IMG/VR virus record: IMGVR_UViG_3300015360_000172
Location: 1 to 26,247 of that record
Source: a virus
Reading direction: 5' to 3' (one strand)
Length of the DNA stretch: 26,247 nt
Shown here: positions 14,353 through 20,956 of the stretch, piece after piece
Position numbering within the stretch: position 1 is the first letter of the stretch
Layout: the number at the start of each line of letters is the position of its first letter
Program-made: the position numbers and the translations under genes
Notes under the pieces: generated by a model
Seen by the model: the letters and a program-made list of their open reading frames with translations, nothing else
What the model was told of the DNA's origin: nothing
Database searches by the model: none

Positions 14353-14796
14353 TCAAAACGGGATGTCGTCGAGACCAGCATCGCTAAATGATGCCGGCGG
14401 TGTGTACCCGGATGGACCTGCGTTAGCGTTATCAGCTGGGCGAGGCGACGTGCCTTGGCCGTCGTCCTTACTACCTAAGAACTGCACGTTTTGCACAATA
14501 ACTTCTGTCGTATACTTTTTAACGCCGTCTTTGTCGTCCCACGAGCGTGTTTGAAGCTTACCCGTAAACCCCGCGAGGCTGCCCTTCTTAAGATATTTGC
14601 CGCAAAGCTCCGCGGTCTTCCCCCAGGCTACGCACCGGTGCCACTCTGTTTTCTCTTGGGTCTTGCCCTCTTTGTCTGTCCACTTTTCGCTAGTGGCTAC
14701 GCTAAGAGTAGCCACTGCTTGTTGGTTAGCGGTTTGACGAACTTCTGGATCTTGGCCTAGACGTCCTACAATGGTAACTTGATTTATTCCTGACAT
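14353..14796 (-). CDS. ssb: Single-stranded DNA-binding protein (SSB)
   Basis: 147 residues. An N-terminal OB fold begins MSGINQVTIVGRLGQDPEVR and contains LSVATSEKWTDKEG, TEWHRCVAWGKTAELC and YLKKGSLAGFTGKLQTRSW, all typical of bacterial SSB. Residues about 108-140 form a flexible Gly/Pro/Asn linker, and the chain ends in the acidic tip DDIPF that recruits partner replication and repair proteins. It coats single-stranded DNA during phage replication or recombination, and probably acts as a tetramer. It lies between the 98-residue gene and HU in a leftward unit. Its SD is weak (GGAG about ten bases upstream). The call is secure; only its host- or phage-partner specificity is unknown. Confidence 0.97.
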   Translation of the reverse strand: MSGINQVTIVGRLGQDPEVRQTANQQAVATLSVATSEKWTDKEGKTQEKTEWHRCVAWGKTAELCGKYLKKGSLAGFTGKLQTRSWDDKDGVKKYTTEVIVQNVQFLGSKDDGQGTSPRPADNANAGPSGYTPPASFSDAGLDDIPF

Positions 14797-14851
14797 AGCT
14801 TCTGGTCTCCGTGGTTATATTTTTGTTTTTACAGATAGTAAACACACTCTT

Positions 14852-15148
14852 TTAGCCCACCTCCTGTATTAGTTGAACCTGGTACTCATGCGGCCAGTAG
14901 AGACTTTGACGCTCATTGGTTTCATCGTGAACAGCTATAACGAAACTCCTAGCACACCTCAGTCCTGACGACTGTGTAAGCTGTCTTTTCAGCCTAGTCG
15001 TCTGGTATTTTTTAGAGGCATCTATGAAATCTCTGTTAGTCACTCTTTTCAAAGCAGGGATCACCATGACCACCTCCCCTTCACGTACTCTCACGACACC
15101 TCCGGACTTGCTAGTCCAGCCCACGCGGTCTCCTATGCTAATTTCCAT
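14852..15148 (-). CDS. Hypothetical protein, first gene of the ssb leftward unit
   Basis: 98 residues, with SD AGAGGGG about eight bases before ATG 15148. The N-terminus (ISIGDRVGWTSKSGGVVRVREGEVVMVIP) looks like a small SH3/KOW-type beta barrel. The centre is basic (LKRVTNRDFIDASKKYQTTRLKRQL), followed by FVIAVHDETNERQSLYWP. The basic character and position next to ssb suggest nucleic-acid contact, which is an inference. A GGTATAAG box lies about 47 bases upstream. No family is recognised. Confidence 0.65.
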   Translation of the reverse strand: MEISIGDRVGWTSKSGGVVRVREGEVVMVIPALKRVTNRDFIDASKKYQTTRLKRQLTQSSGLRCARSFVIAVHDETNERQSLYWPHEYQVQLIQEVG

Positions 15149-15194
15149 GTTTTTTTACCCCTCTTAAGGTAGATATTAAAACTGCTTCATTGAG

Positions 15195-15202
15195 CTTATA
15201 CC
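15195..15202 (-). promoter_or_regulatory. GGTATAAG box, candidate -10 promoter (copy 3)
   Basis: The minus strand reads GCGCGGTATAAGCTC, 47 bases upstream of the ATG at 15148. It lacks the TG of the other two copies (CGG instead) but keeps the eight-base core. It lies in the divergent gap before the rightward spike gene. Confidence 0.45.
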
Positions 15203-15243
15203 GCGCTTTTGGTAACCTTTGGAATTGCACGAGGGAGGCTGTT

Positions 15244-16503
15244 TTGGAAAAAAGTATCTATGAAAGCGGGAGTCGGTCCAGAAGAGATCAAGCAAACGGT
15301 ATCTGTTTGGGCCGCATTACCGATGTTGATATCGACACTAGGCTTTGCAGGGTTAAAACCTTTTTTGGCCCACAGCCTTTTTTAGACCTTGACCTTAAAA
15401 ACGTCCAGTGGGTAAACGTCGACGGGAACTCAGACGGCGATGAGTCAGGAAGTATACCGCGCGAGGGTGCCGTGGGGCTGGTCTTCTTCATTGAAGGTGA
15501 GCCGTACATTTTTGGGTTTATTAAACCTTTAAACGGAACCAAAGGTGCGGTTACTGGCAAAGAGGCTGTAAGCAGACTTGTTCGCGGGGACAAGCTTATA
15601 AGTACCAAGTCTGGAAATTTCATAACAATAAGATCAAACGGGTCTATAGAGCTCCAGTCCAGGGAAACGCTTAAAACCATTTACATCCCTACCGACAGCC
15701 GCATCATTGAAATATACCGTAACTTCAACTTCAAAACAGACGGCGGCTATATTAACTGGGAGGCAAAGGGGCCTGTCCTTCTTGGGCAGCAGCTCTACAC
15801 CCAGGAATTTAGAAAAGACCTGGCTAGAAGCTTTGTTGTGGTTGAGGAGCGCGGTGCAGTAAGTTCGTCCACCATTTACCGCACATCAATTGGTCCTGGG
15901 ATACCAGGCGTACCTGGAGTACCGGCTGCCGTTTACAAGTTTGAGGTAGATGTCACAGGAAGGACTCTACTAGAGATAGGTGTGGGCATACCGGTCTTCA
16001 GCGCGGAGATTGGTATTGATGGTTCTGCTACAATTAAGTCAATCTCTGACATCAGTATTTCAACGACTCTAGGGAACGTGGACGTAAGTCTAGACGTTGG
16101 ATCTCTGGCTGCTTACGCAAAACTCGGGGATATATCAGTCAAGTCTGACGCAGGTAACATCTCTGGAAAAACTACGGCAGGGAACATATCTTTTGAAACT
16201 ACGGCAGGGAACGTCTCTGGAAAAACTACGGCAGGGGATCTCACCCTAGAGGGTTCTCTGGGGAAACTTAAGCTTGGTAAAGGCAAGGTCGGGCTTGGTG
16301 GACCTGCGGCTGAGATTGTAGACTCTGTTATCCAGCTCATGACCCAGCTTGATGCTCTCCTTACTGGGCTACAAGCCGAGACCCATATTGGAAATTTAGG
16401 TTACCCCTCTAGCCCACCACTTAACGTGGCCGCGTACATCGGCGTACAGGTGCAGATCAACGTCCTCAAGTCTTTGCTAACTACAATCAAAGGCGGGGTT
16501 TAA
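15244..16503 (+). CDS. Baseplate spike / gp5-VgrG-like puncturing protein
   Basis: 419 residues from TTG 15244, chosen because the SD GAGGGAGG lies just upstream (15231-15238); a TTG at 15190 has none. Residues about 15-110 look like an OB-type domain (ANGICLGRITDVDIDTRLC, then REGAVGLVFFIEGEPYIFGF), as in gp5/VgrG/gpV spikes. Residues about 205-215 hold a short collagen-like GPGIPGVPGVPA. From about 265 the chain becomes a beta-helical stalk with nine-residue repeats (TTAGNISFE, TTAGNVSGK, TTAGDLTLE) and ends in a helical segment with VIQLMTQLDALLTGL. This is the expected plan of a trimeric tail spike that pierces the cell envelope. It begins the tail-associated rightward unit. Contractile-tail membership is inferred. 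Confidence 0.75.
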   Translation: MEKSIYESGSRSRRDQANGICLGRITDVDIDTRLCRVKTFFGPQPFLDLDLKNVQWVNVDGNSDGDESGSIPREGAVGLVFFIEGEPYIFGFIKPLNGTKGAVTGKEAVSRLVRGDKLISTKSGNFITIRSNGSIELQSRETLKTIYIPTDSRIIEIYRNFNFKTDGGYINWEAKGPVLLGQQLYTQEFRKDLARSFVVVEERGAVSSSTIYRTSIGPGIPGVPGVPAAVYKFEVDVTGRTLLEIGVGIPVFSAEIGIDGSATIKSISDISISTTLGNVDVSLDVGSLAAYAKLGDISVKSDAGNISGKTTAGNISFETTAGNVSGKTTAGDLTLEGSLGKLKLGKGKVGLGGPAAEIVDSVIQLMTQLDALLTGLQAETHIGNLGYPSSPPLNVAAYIGVQVQINVLKSLLTTIKGGV

Positions 16504-16509
16504 CCTCTT

Positions 16510-17148
16510 ATGGCGATGGATATAGATAAGCTTGCGAAGGCTTTGCATGAGTCTCAGGGGCTCCCTGGGGACCCCTCTAAAGAAATGAAGGGTATGGCCG
16601 ATGCGATCATCTCTGAGATGAAGACCATGGGTATTGTGAGTATGCTGCCAGGCACGGTTATGGGTACGGCAACTCCGGAGGGCGGGGCTTTAAAAAATGG
16701 GTCCGCAGGGCCAGGTCTAATACTAGGGCCATCCGGCCCAACCCTTGCGGCACAAATGGTGTCTAAGATGGGGAAGGGTGGCTCTACCCCACAAATGATC
16801 GGATACGCCGCTGGGATCACTACACATGTGCTCACCGGAAAAGTTATGTTTGCTGGGGGCAAGATCACTGGGGTCTGCGGGAACTCCCCAGCCTCTCCTG
16901 GTCCTGTTTCCGGATCGGGATCAAAAGGAAAGATTGTTGGCCTCTCTGCCGGCGGGATGGCGCAGCTGGTTGTGCTTGGCATTGGGCAAACACAGGTCAC
17001 TGACACAGTTAAAAAAATGTGCGAAGCTATCGTTAACCACTTGCAAGACGATGCAGAAGTGTCTTTCATGATGGGTGGGATATTAGGGACTGCCCCCTCG
17101 GGTGGCGGGCCTATCGCAGGCAGCGGCGCTGGCGGAAAGATCTCCTAG
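16510..17148 (+). CDS. Glycine-rich probable tail/baseplate protein
   Basis: 212 residues starting six bases after the spike gene, so co-transcribed and probably co-translated. The sequence has a helical N-terminus (DIDKLAKALHESQG) and then three Gly/Pro/Ser-rich segments of related form: GTATPEGGALKNGSAGPG near 53-70, GNSPASPGPVSGSGSKGKI near 125-143 and GTAPSGGGPIAGSGAGGKI at the C-terminus. They are separated by helices such as ISEMKTMGIV and VKKMCEAIVNHLQ. The repeated loop-helix plan suggests a structural component partnering the spike. An SD-like GGCGGGG lies upstream of the ATG. No family is recognised with certainty. Confidence 0.6.
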   Translation: MAMDIDKLAKALHESQGLPGDPSKEMKGMADAIISEMKTMGIVSMLPGTVMGTATPEGGALKNGSAGPGLILGPSGPTLAAQMVSKMGKGGSTPQMIGYAAGITTHVLTGKVMFAGGKITGVCGNSPASPGPVSGSGSKGKIVGLSAGGMAQLVVLGIGQTQVTDTVKKMCEAIVNHLQDDAEVSFMMGGILGTAPSGGGPIAGSGAGGKIS

Positions 17149-17192
17149 CTATGACACATCTCATAGGGCTAGTATTTAAGGGATCTAAATTA

Positions 17193-17233
17193 TATAATGA
17201 TGTTAGCTGTTTGCCAAAACAACGCAGGCAAAC
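17193..17233 (+). promoter_or_regulatory. Candidate promoter (-10 TATAAT) and 5' leader hairpin
   Basis: TATAAT at 17193-17198 is a perfect -10 hexamer, with no good -35 at 17 bases. Downstream, GTTTGCC (17209-17215) and GGCAAAC (17227-17233) form a 7-bp stem with an 11-base loop, just before the SD GAGGGG (17241-17246). An imperfect hairpin (about 17145-17173) marks the end of the previous gene. Confidence 0.4.
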
Positions 17234-17256
17234 CTTAATAGAGGGGATTGTTTACT

Positions 17257-19251
17257 ATGAGTTTACCAGCAAATCTGTTCATTGACACCCCAGAAATGGA
17301 AGATAACTCCCTTCAGCAGCTGAGCAATGATGCTGACACCTGGGCTGAGGACATCATCCAAAAAGTGAAAGAAAGAGTCCCTTCTTGCAAAAACTTGAAC
17401 ATGATGGTCAAGTTTCAAAAGAAGGATGTTGAAAACGGCACTGCTACTGGTTCCGTGGCTATTCACTCGGCTGACAAAGCTGTCGTCATCCCTGTCATTA
17501 TTAAAGACTTTATGATGAGCCCTTTAGACATCATGATCGCAAATGGCAAACTTGTCCCCTTAACCCCTGATTACTTTATGTCTGTATTTTCAGACAACAA
17601 ACTATTCGATAAACTCGAAGAGTTCCCTACATTCGGAGGCCTTGGTCGCTTTGAAGACGCTAGCCTTTGGAACGCTATTTACCCTCCGTCCCTTGGTCGG
17701 TACGCGTACGCTTCTGCCGGCTACCCAATCTTGAATGATATTAGTAGCAGCATTGACGGCAGCACACTAAAAGAGTTCCTAAACAACCCCAAAAATGAAA
17801 AGACTGCAGCTCGCCTGCTTACCGGCCCACACGCAGAGGTCGTTCAAAAAGTGGCACATTTGCAGCCAGTAAACATGAATGAGTTCCGCCAAGGTGTTGA
17901 AAACCTCATCCCTAGATCTCTTGTCATGCTGAAGTATGACGGCCCTAACAAGTACACTCTTCTTGCCAATGCAGATCACGTCTACCACCCGTCTATTACT
18001 TCTAGCCTGACTAGGGCGCAAGTCACCTCCATGATGAGCACGCTGAGTGACCGCGTTGAGGATGACATTAACGACGTGGACCAAAACGGTGAAAAAATGC
18101 TCTCCCTTCCAGAAGGGCATGACGCTGTAATTTTAGCCAAGTCTGACTCTGAGATCCCAGTCGATGCCAAAGAATACGGGCACTATTCGGTTAAGAATAA
18201 AAACGGCGTAAGCATTGAGGGCGTAGTGATCCCTAAGGTCATCGACTTTAATATGAAGCCTGTTGATATGAAGCTCTTCGTTGGGAAGACTGCGTCCAAT
18301 TATCAAGAGCGTGTCTGGGGGGTTCGTCTCCAAAACAGTAGGTTCAAGCCACCTGTCTCTGAGCCGCGCACTGGCCAGACTGGTTGTTTCATTTACCAAC
18401 CAGATCAAAAACATGCAATTGTCACAGTCCCAGTAACCATTGAGGGGCTGATCGAGGACTGCGGCCTTCTTATTAAAGCTGTCGATATGACTGGGGCACC
18501 ACTTCGTCTTAAGATGTTTGAGGCATCTGGTCCTGGACACGAGCTTCAACGTATTGCTCAGACTGGACCAAGACAGTACACTTTGCCTGCACGCATGAAG
18601 TGGTTGCCGCTTGATGTGTTTGATCAAATGACTGACTCTGCGGAAAGTTACGCGGTTAAGCAAGCAGCTGAAACCCTTACCGACAGACCAGTTCACTTAA
18701 TCCCTACTGGCTACGATATGTTCTCCATCCGAGGTGTTGGTAAGTATGCATCCGCGTGCGGTTGGGATCCGTCCTGCCTGCAGCGCTACCAAGCTACGTT
18801 CATTCTTTCTTCTTTGGGTTGCGGGCAAGAAAAACTTGCTCAAGCCTATAAGACGGCAAGTATGAAGGGGATGGCTGAGCTTCATAACCTAAACTTTAAA
18901 CCACTGTCTTCGGAAAAGGTCGCGACCGCCAGACCACTGGCTGAAGCCATGTACAAGGTTGCACTCAGCCTTAGATCTAATCTCATCAAAGAAGCCAGCT
19001 ACCTTGAAAACTCACAAACAGTTGACGCGCTCCTCGCACTCAACTTCATAACACCAACGAACATTGCCAAGTTCATCAGCAAGATCCCAGCACTGAAGTC
19101 TGCGATCTCGAACCTGGCTAGCTGCCTTATTGCAAGCAGACTTGGTGTAAGAGACATCCCAGAGCAATCCGCAAGTAACGCAATAATGAGGCTGGTTGAG
19201 GTTGTAACCGGCCTTGAGAAGCTAAAGGCCGCGCAGACAGTGGGTGTGTAA
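17257..19251 (+). CDS. Large hypothetical phage protein, 664 residues
   Basis: Start ATG 17257 with SD GAGGGG ten bases upstream; a TTG nine bases earlier is too close to the SD. The acidic, helical N-terminus (EMEDNSLQQLSNDADTWAEDIIQKVKERV) is followed by mixed alpha/beta sequence with beta-rich stretches (TGSVAIHSADKAVVIPVIIKD, RPVHLIPTGYDMFSIRGVGKYAS). A helical C-terminal third carries ARPLAEAMYKVALSLRSNLIKEASYLEN, and there are a few scattered cysteines. There is no signal peptide, clear membrane span or catalytic motif. It has its own promoter candidate and sits between the spike pair and the terminase genes, so a virion structural or assembly role is likely but unproven. Confidence 0.75.
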   Translation: MSLPANLFIDTPEMEDNSLQQLSNDADTWAEDIIQKVKERVPSCKNLNMMVKFQKKDVENGTATGSVAIHSADKAVVIPVIIKDFMMSPLDIMIANGKLVPLTPDYFMSVFSDNKLFDKLEEFPTFGGLGRFEDASLWNAIYPPSLGRYAYASAGYPILNDISSSIDGSTLKEFLNNPKNEKTAARLLTGPHAEVVQKVAHLQPVNMNEFRQGVENLIPRSLVMLKYDGPNKYTLLANADHVYHPSITSSLTRAQVTSMMSTLSDRVEDDINDVDQNGEKMLSLPEGHDAVILAKSDSEIPVDAKEYGHYSVKNKNGVSIEGVVIPKVIDFNMKPVDMKLFVGKTASNYQERVWGVRLQNSRFKPPVSEPRTGQTGCFIYQPDQKHAIVTVPVTIEGLIEDCGLLIKAVDMTGAPLRLKMFEASGPGHELQRIAQTGPRQYTLPARMKWLPLDVFDQMTDSAESYAVKQAAETLTDRPVHLIPTGYDMFSIRGVGKYASACGWDPSCLQRYQATFILSSLGCGQEKLAQAYKTASMKGMAELHNLNFKPLSSEKVATARPLAEAMYKVALSLRSNLIKEASYLENSQTVDALLALNFITPTNIAKFISKIPALKSAISNLASCLIASRLGVRDIPEQSASNAIMRLVEVVTGLEKLKAAQTVGV

Positions 19252-19262
19252 TTGGAGTTTAA

Positions 19263-19577
19263 ATGAAGCATTTCTGGCAGGGGTTTGCCGACAAGCAGGC
19301 GTCAAAGATCTCTTTTAAAAAGCATGTCATCATGCTTTTTTGGGAGCCTGATAAGCATTCCGGAGTTGTTAAGGAAATTAAGAAACTTTCTTTTAGATAC
19401 CCAACTGTTAGAGTGAAGATAATAAATGCTGTTAAAGACCCCACAAAGCCAACTAAACATCACGTCAGGGAGTTTCCGACTGTGCTACTTCTTAAAGATG
19501 GAAGAGAAGTTGACCGAGTTAGTAATAAAGCTAGTCCAATGTTACTTGAACAGCTTTTCAGAAAAGCCAACGTATGA
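19263..19577 (+). CDS. Thioredoxin-fold protein without the CxxC active site
   Basis: 104 residues, with SD GGAG five bases before the ATG. A beta-strand VIMLFWEPDKHSG sits where thioredoxins carry WCGPC, followed by helix VVKEIKKLSF, strand VRVKIINAVKD and the characteristic cis-proline segment REFPTVLLLKDGREVDR, then a C-terminal helix. The fold signature is good, but both redox cysteines are absent (WEPDKHSG), so it cannot act as a classical disulfide reductase. It is more likely a structural adaptor or a protein-binding module, as seen for other phage thioredoxin-like proteins. It lies between the 664-residue protein and the terminase-small candidate. Confidence 0.75.
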   Translation: MKHFWQGFADKQASKISFKKHVIMLFWEPDKHSGVVKEIKKLSFRYPTVRVKIINAVKDPTKPTKHHVREFPTVLLLKDGREVDRVSNKASPMLLEQLFRKANV

Positions 19578-19589
19578 AATGCTTAAAAT

Positions 19590-20501
19590 ATGTCTACCCC
19601 TTATGACCTATACATTAGATTTTTAATTACTACTGGTGTCAGTACTAGGGACGACATCGACTCAAAACTTAGAGAACTGAACCTTCCTGGTGGCGGCAAC
19701 TACCTCAATAAAGCGGTTGAAGCCCAAGAGGCAGTAGTCACTCAGACGTTACCAGCATCCATCTGGACTCAGATACAAACCAAAAGATTCTCTGGCGATT
19801 TCATGCAGTACATGAAGGTGCTGGAGGTTGATGACCTGTGGTATATGGAGAGGCCTTTTAGGGATAAAGAGCCAGCTCGTAGGTCAGCTGTAAAGCTCAC
19901 ATACGACATAAATCAAGACCCCCAGCTTCGTCTTTGCATGTCTGCCCTTCTTATGAAGGGGATGCCTCCGGCTGAGCTATCGCAGCTTCTTAGTGTGAGG
20001 TTTGCTTCTTTCCTTCGAGAGGTGCACGTCGCCCTTTACGAGAAGTACTTCTTTAACGTCCGCAGGATGACCAGGCGGGACTGGAAGTGCTTTATGGGGT
20101 ACTGTGACCCTGGCGAGAATAACATCTACTTCACCGCACTCTCAGAGCCGCTAGATGTACTTAAAACTGAGCTTGAGCTCCCCGCTAAGGTGTCGGCTAG
20201 CGAGACCCTGCAGTACCTACTAACCAAGTCCTACCAAAAGGCTAAAGAGTACCTAGCCCACAGCACCCCTGAGTCTAATAAAGAGGCACGTGAGTGGATA
20301 GCTTCAGTTGTGCAATTAGTAGACAAATATGAGAAGTACCGGTCAGGGGATGCCACAGATTTCAGCAGTGCCTTGCAGCTTGAGTTCAATTTTGTCGAGG
20401 GTGAGTTCGATACCCCCGATAAGGACGTGCTGGCTGAAATTTCAGCAAAGATTAAAAAAGATGCAGAGGAGGCAAAAGCTGCCATGGAGGACAGTGCCTA
20501 A
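19590..20501 (+). CDS. Candidate small terminase subunit / DNA-recognition protein
   Basis: 303 residues, with ATG 19590 twelve bases after the previous stop; no clear SD, so coupling is likely. The chain is helical and charged. Residues about 113-146 (RLCMSALLMKGMPPAELSQLLSVRFASFLREVHVALYEKY) could form a helix-turn-helix-like unit, and the C-terminus is an acidic coiled segment (LAEISAKIKKDAEEAKAAMED). It lies immediately upstream of the GGTGACA-box region and the large terminase gene, the usual place of the small subunit that recognises packaging sites. That role rests on position and helical content, not on a recognised family signature. Confidence 0.55.
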   Translation: MSTPYDLYIRFLITTGVSTRDDIDSKLRELNLPGGGNYLNKAVEAQEAVVTQTLPASIWTQIQTKRFSGDFMQYMKVLEVDDLWYMERPFRDKEPARRSAVKLTYDINQDPQLRLCMSALLMKGMPPAELSQLLSVRFASFLREVHVALYEKYFFNVRRMTRRDWKCFMGYCDPGENNIYFTALSEPLDVLKTELELPAKVSASETLQYLLTKSYQKAKEYLAHSTPESNKEAREWIASVVQLVDKYEKYRSGDATDFSSALQLEFNFVEGEFDTPDKDVLAEISAKIKKDAEEAKAAMEDSA

Positions 20502-20956
20502 AGAAGTGGCACCGCTCAGGCTGTCTGCTTAAAAAGTAGACTTGTCACCGAATGCGGTCCGCAAGCGGTGAAAACACTGGTGACAAGCATGATTCGTTAA
20601 CGGTATTAAAAGGTTAGGGCTTAAAAAGTGGGGAAAGTGAAAAATCAATCGGTGACAGGTAGTAGTAAGGTATATAGTAATATAATTATATACTTATACT
20701 TATACTATATCTATTGTCACCACTGTCACCGACTATTTCCTTATGTACTAGCTATGCAGTCTAACTCATTATTTATTTCCCCAACACAATTTACGTGTGT
20801 ATGTCCTTATATAACCGCTTACATAACCCCGAATCAGCGGTTCTTCGGTGACAAATGCCTTAAGCCTTTGAATATACAAGTAAATAGCTGTACCAGAGCA
20901 CCGGTGACAGACCCCCCCCAAAACACCCCAACCGGTGACAAATGGGAGGTGGCGGC
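20502..20956. other. Non-coding region with eight GGTGACA boxes (candidate pac/cos, operator or origin)
   Basis: No supported gene lies in these 455 bases. The word GGTGACA occurs on the plus strand at 20579, 20651, 20847, 20903 and 20934, and on the minus strand (TGTCACC) at 20543, 20715 and 20724. The consensus is about (C/T)GGTGACA(A/G). Two copies form a perfect 9-bp inverted pair (CTTGTCACC at 20541, GGTGACAAG at 20579) around the palindrome TGCGGTCCGCA. Two others enclose an AT-rich stretch (20668-20713) of alternating TATA/TACT. The last copy lies immediately before the terminase start region. The arrangement resembles a site for a sequence-specific DNA-binding protein such as a terminase small subunit, a repressor or an initiator. 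Confidence 0.7.
20944..20949 (+). promoter_or_regulatory. SD that decides the terminase start
   Basis: GGGAGG, seven bases before GTG 20957. An in-frame ATG at 20942 overlaps this SD and has none of its own, so GTG 20957 is taken as the start. Confidence 0.75.

Noticed and set aside
15190-15243. Upstream TTG extension of the spike gene
   Set aside because: There is no SD before 15190, whereas GAGGGAGG precedes the in-frame TTG at 15244.
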